A stretch of DNA of 64,000 nt. It comes from Xanthobacter agilis (GTDB taxonomy: Bacteria > Pseudomonadota > Alphaproteobacteria > Rhizobiales > Xanthobacteraceae). The DNA lies in assembly GCF_021730435.1 (NCBI RefSeq), contig NZ_JABWGX010000020.1, positions 25,115 to 89,114 of the forward strand, in the 5' to 3' direction. This document shows positions 26,085 to 35,840 of the stretch, one piece after another; position 1 is the stretch's first letter, and every line of letters begins with the position of its first letter. Made by a program: the position numbers and the translations under genes. A model generated the notes under the pieces. That model was not told where the DNA came from. It was given only the letters and a program-made list of their open reading frames with translations, and ran no database searches.

Positions 26085-27293
26085 ATGGACGCCTACAGGG
26101 ACCACACCGTTGTCACCAACGGCGGGGGGGCGGTGATCGTCGCCTCGGCCGCCGAGGACCGGACCGGCGCACTCGCCGCCGGCATCACGCAAGCGGCGCG
26201 CTTGCTGGGAGACCTCAGTTGCCTGCTCGCCTGGGGCAGCGGCAATGCACAGCGCCTGTCGGGAGAAAGCGTCGCCATCTCCGGCGCGGTGGAGGAGCTG
26301 GCCCGCACCACCGACAACATCGCCTCGGCCGCCACCTCCACCTATGACCAGTCCACCGACGCCGCCCGCATCGTGTCGCAGACGGTGGGACAGGCGGCCC
26401 AGGCGGCAAGCGCCATCGGCGACATCGCCTCGGCCTTTTCCGACATCCAATCCCGCATCGGGCAACTCACCCAGGCCATCCGCGCCATTGGCGAGATGGC
26501 GCGCGACATCGACACCATTTCCAAGCAGACCAAGCTCTTGTCGCTCAACGCCACGATCGAGGCGGCGCGGGCCGGGGCGGCGGGCCTCGGCTTCGGCGTG
26601 GTGGCCTCGGAGGTGAAGGCTCTGTCCGAGCAGACCGCGCGCACCACCGCCAACATCAGCGCCAAGCTGGCGGAGCTCAATCAGGTGCTCGCCGCCGTGT
26701 CCCAGGCGGTCGCCGATGGCGGCGGCCGGGTGGAAAGCGGCACCCGCGCCTTCAATGAGGTGTCGCGCAACATGGATCAGGTGTCGGAGCGCGTGGGCGG
26801 CGCCACCGAGCGCATCGAAAGCATCAGCCACGCCTTGGGCGAGCAGAAGACCGCCACCAATTCCATCGCCGCCTCCCTCGCCGAGGTGGCCCGCCTCGCG
26901 ACTCAGAACAAGGCCGATGGCGATTCGTCCGGCGCCTTGCTGGCCAAGGCCCAGGCCGCCGCGATGACGGTGCTCGACGGCCTGGACGTGGACGGCGACC
27001 ATGCCTACACGCCGATGACATTCGCGGCGGAACTCGCCAACTGGCGCGGCGCCCTCGCCCAATGCCTCGTCGGCGCCCGCGCGGATCGGGCCTATGACGA
27101 CCCGCCGTTCGGCGCCGAGCGGCTGCTGCCGCCGATCGTGCGCGAGGCCGTCGCGCCCCATCTGACCGCCATCCGCGCCGCCGCGCGGGAGCTGGGGCGC
27201 AAGCTTCAGGCCGGGGATATTGAAGGCGCGATCAAGGCCTACACCACCGCCGACGGTCACCTGACGGAGGTCACCACCCGCCTGGCCGGGTGA
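26085..27293 (+). CDS. Soluble methyl-accepting chemotaxis-like signalling protein
   Basis: A 402-residue protein without membrane helices. The middle (about residues 60-280) is a coiled-coil MCP signalling domain whose hairpin tip reads [36 protein letters not shown], which is related to but not identical with the classical E-I-A-x-Q-T-N-L-L-A-L-N tip. The first 50 residues hold no recognised sensor. The C-terminal 120 residues (from about 280) form a separate helical domain, possibly the sensor. No che genes are nearby. ATG 26085 has GGGG eight bases upstream. Confidence 0.8.
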   Translation: MDAYRDHTVVTNGGGAVIVASAAEDRTGALAAGITQAARLLGDLSCLLAWGSGNAQRLSGESVAISGAVEELARTTDNIASAATSTYDQSTDAARIVSQTVGQAAQAASAIGDIASAFSDIQSRIGQLTQAIRAIGEMARDIDTISKQTKLLSLNATIEAARAGAAGLGFGVVASEVKALSEQTARTTANISAKLAELNQVLAAVSQAVADGGGRVESGTRAFNEVSRNMDQVSERVGGATERIESISHALGEQKTATNSIAASLAEVARLATQNKADGDSSGALLAKAQAAAMTVLDGLDVDGDHAYTPMTFAAELANWRGALAQCLVGARADRAYDDPPFGAERLLPPIVREAVAPHLTAIRAAARELGRKLQAGDIEGAIKAYTTADGHLTEVTTRLAG

Positions 27294-27335
27294 CGGCCGA
27301 ACCGTGCCCGGCCGCAGGACATCCCACCGCCCCGG

Positions 27336-28895
27336 TCAGGCCGAGGCGGTGTCGGGCTCCACATAGCGCGGGAACACCCCGACCGGCGTCGGCAGGCGCA
27401 GGCCCGCCGACAGGCGGTGGGCGGGTCCCAGCCGGTCGAAGCCGCGCGCATCCGGCGGCACCGCCACGAGGTCAAGGAGCTTTCCAGCGCTCTCCGGCAT
27501 CACCGGCTGCACCAGGATGCCCACCTCGCGGATGATTTCCGCGGTCACCCACAACACGGTCGCCATGCGGGCGGGATCGGTCTTGCGCAAAGCCCAGGGC
27601 GCTTGCGCGGCGAAATAGCGGTTGGCGTCCGCCACCACCGCCCACACCGCATTGAGATACTGGTGGATGGCCTGGGACGACATGGCCTCCCGCGCCTTTT
27701 CCAGAATGCCGTCGGCGAGCGCCACGATGGCCTCGTCCTCCGCCGAAAGCGGACCCGGCTGCGGCACCACGCCGTCGAGATTCTTGGCGATCATGGACAA
27801 GGAGCGCTGGGCGAGGTTGCCAAGGTCGTTGGCAAGATCCGCGTTCATGCGCGCCACGATGGCCTCGTGGCTGTAGGAGCCGTCCTGGCCGAACGACACC
27901 TCGCGCAGGAAGAAATAGCGGATGGCGTCCACGCCATAGGTGGCGGCAAGATCGAACGGATCGACCACGTTGCCCACCGACTTCGACATCTTCTCCCCGC
28001 GGTTGAACAGGAAGCCGTGGCCGAACACCCTTTTGGGCGCCTCCAGCCCCGCCGACCACAGGAAAGCCGGCCAATAGACCGCATGGAAGCGGATGATGTC
28101 CTTGCCGATGACGTGCAGATTCGCCGGCCAGTAGCGCTTGAACAGCTCGCCCTCGGTGTCCGGATAGCCGAGCGCGGTGATGTAATTGGTCAGCGCGTCC
28201 ACCCACACATACATGATGTGCTTGGAATCGCCGGGCACCGGGATGCCCCAATCGAACGTCGTGCGCGAGATGGAGAGATCCTGGAGCCCGCCGGACACGA
28301 AGCTCACCACCTCGTTGCGGCGTGCCTCCGGCATGATGAAGCCGGGGTTCTGCGCATAATAGGCCAGCAGCCGGTCCTGATAGGCGGACAGGCGGAAGAA
28401 ATAGCTCTCCTCCTCCACCCATTCCACCGGCGTGCCCTGGGGGCCGAGCCGCACACCATCGGCGTTCAACGCCGTCTCGTCCTCGGCGTAATAGGCTTCG
28501 TCGCGGACTGAGTACCAGCCGGAATAGGTGGATTTGTAGATGTCGCCCCTGGCCGCCATCTTCTCCCAGATGGCCTGGCTCGACGCGGCGTGCCGCGCCT
28601 GGGTGGTGCGGATGAAATCATCGATGGACAGGCCGAAGGTCTCGACCATGGCCTGGAAGCGCGGCACGTTGCGTTCCACCAGTTCGCGCGGTGTCAGACC
28701 CGCCTTCTGGGCGGTCTGAAGCATCTTGATGCCATGCTCGTCGGTGCCGGTCAGGAACCGCACATCGTAGCCGTCGAGCCGCATGAAGCGGGCGATGCAA
28801 TCGGATGCGATGGCCTCATAGGCATGGCCCATGTGCGGCACACCATTGGGATAGGCGATGGCGGTCGTGATGTAGAACGGCGGCTTCGTCGACAT
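27336..28895 (-). CDS. metG: Methionine-tRNA ligase
   Basis: A 519-residue class I synthetase that charges tRNA-Met. The HIGH motif is HMGH (21-24), KMSKS is at 302-306, and TDEHGIKM (51-58) is the conserved catalytic-core block. The connective domain around residues 120-150 lacks the Cys-rich zinc knuckle of the E. coli enzyme, and no C-terminal tRNA-binding EMAP-like domain is present, which is the short MetRS form common in alphaproteobacteria. The start at 28895 gives the usual N-terminus. It follows holB by 97 bp on the same strand. Confidence 0.96.
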   Translation of the reverse strand: MSTKPPFYITTAIAYPNGVPHMGHAYEAIASDCIARFMRLDGYDVRFLTGTDEHGIKMLQTAQKAGLTPRELVERNVPRFQAMVETFGLSIDDFIRTTQARHAASSQAIWEKMAARGDIYKSTYSGWYSVRDEAYYAEDETALNADGVRLGPQGTPVEWVEEESYFFRLSAYQDRLLAYYAQNPGFIMPEARRNEVVSFVSGGLQDLSISRTTFDWGIPVPGDSKHIMYVWVDALTNYITALGYPDTEGELFKRYWPANLHVIGKDIIRFHAVYWPAFLWSAGLEAPKRVFGHGFLFNRGEKMSKSVGNVVDPFDLAATYGVDAIRYFFLREVSFGQDGSYSHEAIVARMNADLANDLGNLAQRSLSMIAKNLDGVVPQPGPLSAEDEAIVALADGILEKAREAMSSQAIHQYLNAVWAVVADANRYFAAQAPWALRKTDPARMATVLWVTAEIIREVGILVQPVMPESAGKLLDLVAVPPDARGFDRLGPAHRLSAGLRLPTPVGVFPRYVEPDTASA

Positions 28896-28992
28896 GGGCA
28901 GCTCTTGGACGTCTCTTCGACCGCACCGGCGGCCGGGGCGGATCGAGGTCTGGCCGACCACGGCCGGGCCGGCGCCCGGGTCTTACCCCAGT

Positions 28993-30027
28993 CTAGCGCA
29001 CGGCGTCGGCGAGGTCGGCAAAGATGCGGAACACCAGCGCCTTGCGATCGAGGTTGAACACATCCGCCTCGACCGCGTTGCGCCGCACCTTCTCCCACAC
29101 CTCGCCCAGCCGGACAAGGCGATGGGGCGTCTCGCCGCCGCCGGTGGCGCGCGCGGCGATGTAATCGCTCACCGCCTCGATGAACAAGGCAAGGCCGTCG
29201 CCCCGGTCGCCCTGCAGGCGCGCGCCGAGGGCGTGCAGTTCTTCCGCCTTGGGCGCCGGCAGTTGATCGAGCGCCCGCAGGGTGGCCGATCGCACCTCCA
29301 TCCCCTCCCCGCGCGCCAGCACCACCGCCCGGCGCACGCTGCCCTGGCTTGCCTCCGCCGCCGATGGCAGAAGCGCGGGATCAAGCTCCACGCCCTGGGC
29401 GCGTAAATGGTCCAGCGCCGCCAGCACCTCGTCCGTGTGCAGCGGGCGCAGGCGCACCAGGCGCGTGCGCGAGCGGATGGTGGGCAGCACCCGCCCCGGC
29501 GCATGGGAAATCAGCAGGAACAGCGCCTGCGGCGGCGGCTCCTCCAGGGTCTTCAGCAACGCGTTGGCGCCGAAGGCGTTGAGCTCGTCCACCGCATCCA
29601 CGATGCACACCCGCCAGCCGCCCCCGGCCGCCGTGGCGCCAAAGAAGGCGCGCACGCGGCGCACCATTTCCGCCGGAATCACCGTGGGGATCTTGTCCTC
29701 ACCCGCCTCCGGCGCGCGGCGCAGCACCAGCAGGTCCGGATGGGTGAGAGAGGAGACCTGCCGGAACACCGGATGTTGCGCCGGCAGGTCCAGCCCCTGG
29801 GCACCGACCAGAGCCGCGGGGCCGGCGAGCACCGCGCGGGCGAGCCGATAGGCCAAGGTCGCCTTGCCCACCCCCTCCGGACCGCCCAGCAGCAGCGCAT
29901 GGGGCAGCCGGCCCGCGCGCCAGTCGGCGGACAGGTCCGCCTCCAGCGTGGCATGACCGAACAGGTGATCCTGGCTGCGCGGATGCGGAGCATCGGGCAG
30001 CACATCCCCGGCCAGCACCTCGCTCAT
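28993..30027 (-). CDS. holB: DNA polymerase III clamp loader delta' subunit
   Basis: The 344-residue AAA+ protein is the delta' part of the replication clamp loader. It has the RFC-like [25 protein letters not shown] start, a P-loop-like [12 protein letters not shown], the box [22 protein letters not shown] (the sensor/SRC region) and a helical C-terminal domain. The zinc-binding cysteines of gamma/tau are absent. The start overlaps the tmk stop as ATGA, so tmk and holB are coupled, the usual arrangement. Confidence 0.93.
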   Translation of the reverse strand: MSEVLAGDVLPDAPHPRSQDHLFGHATLEADLSADWRAGRLPHALLLGGPEGVGKATLAYRLARAVLAGPAALVGAQGLDLPAQHPVFRQVSSLTHPDLLVLRRAPEAGEDKIPTVIPAEMVRRVRAFFGATAAGGGWRVCIVDAVDELNAFGANALLKTLEEPPPQALFLLISHAPGRVLPTIRSRTRLVRLRPLHTDEVLAALDHLRAQGVELDPALLPSAAEASQGSVRRAVVLARGEGMEVRSATLRALDQLPAPKAEELHALGARLQGDRGDGLALFIEAVSDYIAARATGGGETPHRLVRLGEVWEKVRRNAVEADVFNLDRKALVFRIFADLADAVR

Positions 30028-30686
30028 CGCATCGCCTCGGCGCCGGTCGACTCCAGCGCGAGGCGCGCATCCACCAGCGCGGCGATCCGGACGGCCACGG
30101 CCTCCGCGGCCGGGGTCGCGTCGACCACAGCGCACCGTTCCGGTTCGGCCGCGGCGAGGGCGAGGAAAGCATCGCGCACCGCGCCGTGATAGGCCAGCCC
30201 CTCCCGCTCGAACCGGTCGGCGACAGCGCCCTTGCCACGAGCGGCGGCGCGCCCCAGGCCCACCTCGGGCGGCACATCGAGCACCAGGGTGAGATCGGGC
30301 CGGGCCTTCACGCACACCCGCTCCAGCCCGCGCAGCAGCTCCGGCTCCACATGGCCGACGACGCCCTGGTATACACGGGTGGAATCCATGAAGCGATCGC
30401 ACACCACCACGGTGCCCGCCGCAAGCGCCGGGGCGATGAGCACCGCCACGTGATCGGCGCGAGCCGCGGCGAACAACAGCGCTTCCACGCGCGGCCCGAG
30501 CGGCTCGGCCGCGCCCGACAACAGCACATGGCGCACCGCCTCGGCCCCCGCGGAACCGCCCGGCTCCCGTGTCTCCACCACCCGGCGCCCCCGGGCGCGC
30601 AGATGGGCGGCCAACAGCCGTGCCTGGGTCGACTTGCCGGTGCCTTCGCCGCCTTCCAGGGTGATGAACAGGCCGCGCGCGCTCAT
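30024..30686 (-). CDS. tmk: Thymidylate kinase
   Basis: A 220-residue kinase that makes dTDP from dTMP. The P-loop is GGEGTGKS (12-19), the substrate motif [13 protein letters not shown] contains the DR[YF] pair, and a lid-like [11 protein letters not shown] segment follows. Length is normal. It lies between the carboxypeptidase gene (70 bp upstream) and holB (4-base overlap) in the conserved dacC-tmk-holB-metG order. Confidence 0.95.
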   Translation of the reverse strand: MSARGLFITLEGGEGTGKSTQARLLAAHLRARGRRVVETREPGGSAGAEAVRHVLLSGAAEPLGPRVEALLFAAARADHVAVLIAPALAAGTVVVCDRFMDSTRVYQGVVGHVEPELLRGLERVCVKARPDLTLVLDVPPEVGLGRAAARGKGAVADRFEREGLAYHGAVRDAFLALAAAEPERCAVVDATPAAEAVAVRIAALVDARLALESTGAEAMR

Positions 30687-30756
30687 CGTGACGCGTGCGC
30701 CTGGTGGCGGGAGACAGATGATCGGTCCATGGGGTCGCCCTTGAAGCTTCGGGCCG

Positions 30757-31962
30757 TCATTTATGCAGCTTCGCGACCGCCTGCGCCACGAGCCCGCGCG
30801 CGGAATCCCCGAGGAACGTCATTCCACCGTCGAGCGCGCGATCCCAGAGCGAGCCCACGGGCACATCTTCCCGCGTGAAGAGCGGCACCTCCAGCACCTT
30901 GATGTCGCCGCGCGTCACCTCCATCTGGCCCACCTGCGTGCCCTTGGCCACCGGCGCCTGAAGGGGGCCGGTGTAGGACACGCGGGCGGTGATCCTTTCT
31001 CCACCCCGGCGCGAGGTGAGCACCCGTACCGGTCCCCTGGCGGTCAACCCCACCGAACCGCTGGCGCCGCCGAAGACCTGCGCCCGGCCGATCTCAGCAT
31101 CGGCGGCGAAAATCTCCCGCTGCTGGAACGACTGGAAGCCCCAGTCCAGGAGCTTGCGCGCCTCGTCGAGGCGCTCCTTCTCCGATTTGGCGCCGAGCAC
31201 CACCACCACGAGGCGCTGCCCGTTCTGCACCGCCGAGCCGAGAAGGTGGTAGCCGACCTCCTTCAGCCACGCCTGTTGCAAGCCGTCAGCGCCCACGCCC
31301 GCCGTCAGCAGGGTGTTGCGGTTGCGCTGCTTGATCTTGTTCCAATCGATGCCCGGCAGAGCAAAGATGGCGTATTCCTTCGGAAAGGTCCGGATGATGA
31401 ACTGCGCCAGCGTCGCCATGTCCCGCGCGGTCGAGAGCTGGCCGGGATCGGCAAAGCCGGTGGCGTTGCGAAAATCCGAATTGCTCATGCCGATGGTCTT
31501 GGCCATCTGGTTCATGAGGGCGGCGAACTCGCCCTCGGTCCCCGAGACGCCCTCGGCCAAGGCGATCGCAGCGTCGTTGCCCGAGACCACGATAGCGCCC
31601 GCCAGCAGATCCTCCACCCGCACCGGCTTGTTCACCTCCGCGAACATGGCCGCGCCACCCGATGGACCACCCCCGCGCCGCCAAGCATTGACGCTGACGG
31701 TGAAGGGCGTGTCGAGCGTGATCTTGCCCGCCTTGAGCTGGGCGAAGACCACTTCCGCCGTCATCACCTTGGCGAGGCTGGATGGCTGGAACTGCCGATC
31801 GGCATCCTTTTCATACAGAATGGTGCCGGTCTCATAGTCCACCAGGATGGCGGCCGGAACGTGCGTCTGGAAGGTGCTCTCGGCCACGCTCGGCCGCGGC
31901 GCCAGCACACCGAGAGCGGCGCAAACCACAACCAGGAGACGCAAGAGAATACGTATGCTCAC
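30757..31962 (-). CDS. PBP5-type D-alanyl-D-alanine carboxypeptidase with altered KTG motif
   Basis: The 401-residue exported protein belongs to the DacA/DacC family of periplasmic carboxypeptidases that trim peptidoglycan stem peptides. A signal peptide ends near SVAES. The nucleophile motif is SLAK in [11 protein letters not shown], and the SxN motif is SGN in [18 protein letters not shown]5 C-terminal beta domain and an amphipathic C-terminal anchor ([12 protein letters not shown]) are present. The third motif should read D-G-x-K-T-G; here it reads [14 protein letters not shown] (DNA 31249-31281), so the KTG triad is absent. GTG 31962 is the best start but has a weak ribosome site. Confidence 0.85.
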   Translation of the reverse strand: MSIRILLRLLVVVCAALGVLAPRPSVAESTFQTHVPAAILVDYETGTILYEKDADRQFQPSSLAKVMTAEVVFAQLKAGKITLDTPFTVSVNAWRRGGGPSGGAAMFAEVNKPVRVEDLLAGAIVVSGNDAAIALAEGVSGTEGEFAALMNQMAKTIGMSNSDFRNATGFADPGQLSTARDMATLAQFIIRTFPKEYAIFALPGIDWNKIKQRNRNTLLTAGVGADGLQQAWLKEVGYHLLGSAVQNGQRLVVVVLGAKSEKERLDEARKLLDWGFQSFQQREIFAADAEIGRAQVFGGASGSVGLTARGPVRVLTSRRGGERITARVSYTGPLQAPVAKGTQVGQMEVTRGDIKVLEVPLFTREDVPVGSLWDRALDGGMTFLGDSARGLVAQAVAKLHK

Positions 31963-32474
31963 GAGACGAGACCCGATTCCGATGCCGCCGGCGCGACGGT
32001 GGGGCCATTCTTCAGCACTGGGCTCCACTTCGCAAACCCCATTCTGCCCCCGGCTACCGAAACGATCCCCTTTGCCCCGGCGGCCAAGGACGTGCACCAA
32101 GGACGTGCACCAAGCACGCCATCCCTCGGTCGAGGGGCAATAGGACTGCGCGTGGGGCTGGGCGTTGGGGTTCAGGTGCTGGGCGAAAGGCCAAGGACGG
32201 CCATTGAACATGCCGGACACGGGGCTGCGGCCCGGCCCCTATCGCGCGGGAGAACATGTCTCCCCCCCCCAGACACGATCGAACGCCCGGTCAAGCGAGT
32301 GCCCAAATGGCAAATCGCACGCCCAGCAATCCAGACCGGACCACATGGTATGCGCCCACGCCAATGATTTAAGGATAGGCACTTCTGCGATTGAACGCCC
32401 GGAGCCGCCTGGAACGTCGTTTCTCCAATCCAGCGTCGAATCCCGAATTCGGGCATGCTCCGCCAAATGGCCCC
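31963..32474. other. 512-bp gene-free region with a short tandem repeat
   Basis: This lies upstream of the carboxypeptidase gene and downstream of the orphan membrane protein gene. At 32085-32117 the 13-base unit CAAGGACGTGCAC occurs twice in tandem, followed by a partial third copy. A run of nine C occurs near 32262. No frame carries a recognisable protein. Composition falls towards the 3' side. Confidence 0.45.
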
Positions 32475-33188
32475 TCAGCCCGCGCTGGCGGAAGATGGGC
32501 TCACGGACTTTCCCGCCTCGGCGATCGAAGCACCACCCGTGCGCCGCTGCGCCGTCCGCTGCAGGCCGCGCGCGTATTCCTCGCCCTCTTTGGTCCAGCG
32601 CTCGATGCGCCCGGTCGGCCCCCGCACCGGAGCCCGCTCAAGATCGATGTCGACGCTGCGCGGATAATGTTCGCGACCTTCCCGCACCTGCGTCAGGCCA
32701 AGCGAACCATTGCGGATGCGCACCTCGTCCATCGACCGCCCGGCAGCAATGCCTTGCGCGCGAAACAACTGATACTCACGATCACTGAGGATGCGAACCT
32801 GAGAGACGTTGTCGAGACTGTCGGGGTCCATGACCACCCACACGGTCCCGCGCTGTGAGGCCACCACGCCCCGCGCGCGCTGCTCCATGGAGCGCAAATA
32901 GTCCTGGCATCGCGGGCTATCATAAAGACGCTTCAGGCGCTCGGTCCGGCGCCATTCGCGCAAGCCGTACACGCCGCTGGCAAATTGTGTCACCAGAACG
33001 CTGGCCGGCAGCATGTAAATGGCAAACTCGCCCTGAACGACGACCCAAGCCCCAGCGATGGCGAGACTGCCAGCCGCCGCGGCGGAAAAATGACGCCAGA
33101 TACCGTCGAGAAAATGGCTGAACGGGCCGAGCTCCTTCTGATGGATCTCGTCCATGAGGTGCGCATGAGGCATAGCCCTATTTTGCAT
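32475..33188 (-). CDS. Membrane protein of unknown function
   Basis: The 237-residue protein has a short hydrophilic N-terminus, two closely spaced membrane helices (about residues 30-70, FSAAAAGSLAIAGAWVVVQG and AIYMLPASVLVTQFA), then a long cytosolic domain. That domain opens with a basic YGLREWRRTERLKRLYDSP and includes WVVMDPDSLDNVSQVRILSD. I do not recognise a family. ATG 33188 has AGGAG six bases upstream. Its codon use is less GC-biased than that of its neighbours, and it stands between long gene-free stretches, which suggests acquired or fast-evolving DNA. Confidence 0.65.
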   Translation of the reverse strand: MQNRAMPHAHLMDEIHQKELGPFSHFLDGIWRHFSAAAAGSLAIAGAWVVVQGEFAIYMLPASVLVTQFASGVYGLREWRRTERLKRLYDSPRCQDYLRSMEQRARGVVASQRGTVWVVMDPDSLDNVSQVRILSDREYQLFRAQGIAAGRSMDEVRIRNGSLGLTQVREGREHYPRSVDIDLERAPVRGPTGRIERWTKEGEEYARGLQRTAQRRTGGASIAEAGKSVSPSSASAG

Positions 33189-33239
33189 CACCTTCTCCTG
33201 CAACCACAACATCTCAAGCGGGCTTTATCTTCTACGCGG

Positions 33240-33515
33240 TCACCCTCCGATTGCAAGATTTTTGTGTCTTGCCGAGCGGCGTCCGTTTGTCCAGCGCGAA
33301 AGACGCCGGCATTTCATTCTTGTTCCCTTAGGGTTAACCGCAATTTTCTGCACCGCTTCCTCCTCGCTCGGCGCCGCCGGCCCCCTATTGGCACTGAGAA
33401 TCGCTTGCGGGATGCCTTTCCCGACAACTCGACCGCGCATGTTCCGGAATGTCGCGCCCATATTCGATGCATCCGCAAGGCCAACCGCCCCCTCAAATTC
33501 AAGTGACAGCCCCAA
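33240..33515 (-). CDS. Possible small basic protein, unrecognised
   Basis: A frame of 91 codons on the same strand as the orphan membrane protein gene, 51 bp upstream of it. It reads MGLSLEFEGAVGLADAS at the start and is rich in Arg and Lys in the second half (RMKCRRLSRWTNGRRSARHK). No family is recognised and there is no clear ribosome site, so it may be only an open frame within a leader region. A plausible promoter for the next gene (TTGCAA near 33255) lies at its 3' end. Confidence 0.25.
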   Translation of the reverse strand: MGLSLEFEGAVGLADASNMGATFRNMRGRVVGKGIPQAILSANRGPAAPSEEEAVQKIAVNPKGTRMKCRRLSRWTNGRRSARHKNLAIGG

Positions 33516-33587
33516 CGCCAGACCCGACTCCTGAATTTCGAGCGGAACGCCTATGCTCCGATCGGCTCAAACCGAGGACGAGATCAA

Positions 33588-34328
33588 GTGCTCAAGGAAG
33601 CTCTCAAGACAGCGATCGTGACCGGCGCATCGGGCGGCATCGGCGGGGCGGTGGCTCTACGCCTTGCGCGGGACGGCTTTGCCGTGGTGGCGAACTACGC
33701 TGGCCGTTCGGACGCCGCGAACGCGGTGGTGAACGAGATCATCGCGGGCGGCGGCAAGGCCATCGCCGTGAACGCGGACGTGGCCGACGCCCAGGCGGTG
33801 GCCGACCTGTTCGCCGCCGCCAAGTCCACCTTCGGCGGCTGCGATGTGGTGGTCCACTGCGCCGGCATCATGCCCCTGGGCCAGATCGCGGATGGTGATC
33901 TGGCCCTGTTCGACAAGGTCATCGCGGTCAACCTGCGCGGCACTTATGTGGTGCTCGCCCAGGCGGCGCGGGATGTGGCGCCGGGTGGGCGCATCATTGC
34001 CCTTTCCAGCAGCGTGCTCGCCAAGTCCTTCCCCGGCTATGGGCCCTATATCGCGTCCAAGGCTGGGGTGGAGGGGCTGGTGCATGTGCTCGCCAACGAG
34101 CTGCGCGGGCGCAACATCACGGTCAATGCGGTGGCGCCCGGGCCAGTGGCCACTCCCCTTTTTCTCAGCGGGAAGACCCAGGCGCAGATCGACGAACTGG
34201 CGAAGGTGCCGCCATTGCAGCGGCTCGGCCAGCCGGACGACATCGCCCATGTGGTTTCGTTCCTCGCCGGCCCGGACGGCGCCTGGATGAACAGCCAGGT
34301 GCTGCGTGCCAACGGCGGATTCGCCTGA
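33588..34328 (+). CDS. Short-chain dehydrogenase/reductase
   Basis: The 246-residue NAD(P)-dependent oxidoreductase has the classical SDR cofactor motif TGASGGIGG (12-20), VHCAGIMP (the NAG-like block), catalytic Ser in IALSSSVLAK and YxxxK in YGPYIASKAG. The C-terminus ends LRANGGFA. Closest in style to 3-oxoacyl-ACP reductase-like SDRs of broad substrate range; the substrate is unknown. GTG 33588 follows a GAGG 10 bases upstream. A perfect GC-rich hairpin lies directly after the stop. Confidence 0.88.
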   Translation: MLKEALKTAIVTGASGGIGGAVALRLARDGFAVVANYAGRSDAANAVVNEIIAGGGKAIAVNADVADAQAVADLFAAAKSTFGGCDVVVHCAGIMPLGQIADGDLALFDKVIAVNLRGTYVVLAQAARDVAPGGRIIALSSSVLAKSFPGYGPYIASKAGVEGLVHVLANELRGRNITVNAVAPGPVATPLFLSGKTQAQIDELAKVPPLQRLGQPDDIAHVVSFLAGPDGAWMNSQVLRANGGFA

Positions 34329-34335
34329 GCCGCGC

Positions 34336-34363
34336 CGCCCGCCCAAGACGCGGTGGGCGGGCG
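34336..34363 (+). terminator. GC-rich hairpin after the SDR gene
   Basis: Perfect 9-bp arms CGCCCGCCC and GGGCGGGCG with a 10-base loop begin eight bases past the stop codon. There is no T-run; termination is likely from position only. Confidence 0.5.
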
Positions 34364-34629
34364 CGAGGGGCATTCTGTTCGCCCGGCCGGGGCCCCCCTC
34401 GGCGGCACCGAGGGCGACACCGCCGGCCGCGAAGCGTCGAGGGGCCTCGCCATTATTGCCGCCCTGCTTCTTCGGGGTGCCGACCGCGCCCGGTGACGTG
34501 ACTTTCAAACCGGCCGGGGCGGACCTATATCAACGCTCCGCGCTCCTGAGTCACGGGCCGTCAGTCCAGCCCACATGGCGCATGAGCCCGCCTGTTCGGC
34601 ACCGATCGCGGAGCCCAGGAGGATCCGAC
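34364..34629. other. Gene-free region before the esterase gene
   Basis: With the preceding hairpin this makes a 301-bp stretch without a gene. It presumably contains the esterase promoter; a less GC-rich patch lies near 34495-34545. Nothing else is recognisable. Confidence 0.4.
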
Positions 34630-35574
34630 ATGATCGACCGCCGCGCGTTCCTCGCCGTGGCCGCCGCCCTGGCGGTGGGAGCGCAGCGCGCAACGGCGCA
34701 GCCGGTGGCGGGTGATCCCGCCCCGGTCGAGACGATCCCGCTCTGGCCCGGCACGCCGCCCGGCGGCGGCGGCCCTTCCGGCCCGGCGGCAGTGAGCCCC
34801 GGCGGAGCGATGAGCCATGTGGCCATTCCCGCGATCGAGATTCATCGCCCCGCGCAACCAGGCGACGCGGCGGTGCTGATCGCCGCCGGCGGCGGCTACC
34901 GACAGATCCAGATGGACAAGGAGGCGCGCCCCGCCGCCCGCTGGCTCGCGGCACGCGGCATCACCGCCTTCATCCTCATGTACCGGTTGCCATCGGAAGG
35001 CTGGCGCGAGCGCCCGCTCGCGCCGTTGCAGGATGCCCAACGGGCCCTGCGCCTCATGCGCGCCGCGCCGCCGCCGCGCGGCGTCGCCGCCACACGCATC
35101 GGGGTGCTGGGCTTTTCCGCCGGCGGCCACCTCCTGGGTCTCGCCGCCACCCGCGCGGATTTCCGCTCTTATGCGCCGGTGGACGCCATCGACCGCCAGT
35201 CCGCACGGCCGGACGCCGCGGCGCTGATCTATCCCGTCATCACCCTGGAGCCGCCTTACGACCAGACGTCCACCCGTCGCCAGCTGATCGGAAGCCATCC
35301 CAGCCCCCGACAGAGCGCGGAATGGTCCGTGCAGACCCATGTGCGCGCCGGCTGCCCGCCCATGTTCCTGGTACAGGCGGAGGATGATTCCATCGCCAAC
35401 CCGCAGAACACCGTCATCCTGGCGCAGGCATGCCGCCGCGCGGGCGTGCCGGTGGAGTTGCACCAGCTTGCGCGTGGCGGCCACGGCTTCGGCATGGGCA
35501 AGCCGGGCACCGTCTCCGCAGAATGGCCCCGTTGGTACGAGAATTGGCTGCGCGCACAAAGAACGCCGGCCTGA
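34630..35574 (+). CDS. Exported alpha/beta hydrolase (acetyl-esterase type)
   Basis: The 314-residue protein starts MIDRRAFLAVAAALAVGAQRATA, a short Tat- or Sec-type signal. The mature enzyme has an alpha/beta-hydrolase core: AAGGGYRQIQ for the oxyanion hole, nucleophile Ser in LGFSAGGHLLG, Asp in VQAEDDSIANP, and His in ARGGHGFGMG. This pattern fits the esterase group that includes acetylxylan and other carbohydrate esterases (Aes/BD-FAE type). AGGAGG lies seven bases before ATG 34630. The substrate is unknown. Confidence 0.85.
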   Translation: MIDRRAFLAVAAALAVGAQRATAQPVAGDPAPVETIPLWPGTPPGGGGPSGPAAVSPGGAMSHVAIPAIEIHRPAQPGDAAVLIAAGGGYRQIQMDKEARPAARWLAARGITAFILMYRLPSEGWRERPLAPLQDAQRALRLMRAAPPPRGVAATRIGVLGFSAGGHLLGLAATRADFRSYAPVDAIDRQSARPDAAALIYPVITLEPPYDQTSTRRQLIGSHPSPRQSAEWSVQTHVRAGCPPMFLVQAEDDSIANPQNTVILAQACRRAGVPVELHQLARGGHGFGMGKPGTVSAEWPRWYENWLRAQRTPA

Positions 35575-35632
35575 CGGCACACCGCCGGACGCCCACCCTC
35601 CGCCCGCACAATACCGGCGCCGCGCACCGGGA

Positions 35633-35683
35633 ACCTGCCACGCTCACCTGCCACGCTCACCTGCCACGCTCACCTGCCACGTC
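35633..35683. repeat. 13-bp tandem repeat, about four copies
   Basis: The unit ACCTGCCACGCTC is repeated three times without change, followed by a partial fourth copy, in the 266-bp gap between the esterase and ATPase genes. The copies are identical, which points to recent slippage. Confidence 0.85.
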
Positions 35684-35840
35684 ATGGCGGCCCCGTTTCG
35701 GACCGGCCCGGCCGGCCTCTTCATCCCCGCAGCTATCCACCGCTGCGCGACCCGCCGTGCGCCGCAGTTGAACTCGCGCCGCGAATTGATATGAGTCCGG
35801 CCATGATCTCCCGCCATCTCACCGCAGGGTCGGCGCCGCT

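Noticed and set aside
32085..32117. CRISPR-like array
   Set aside because: Only two complete 13-base units in direct contact, with no spacers.
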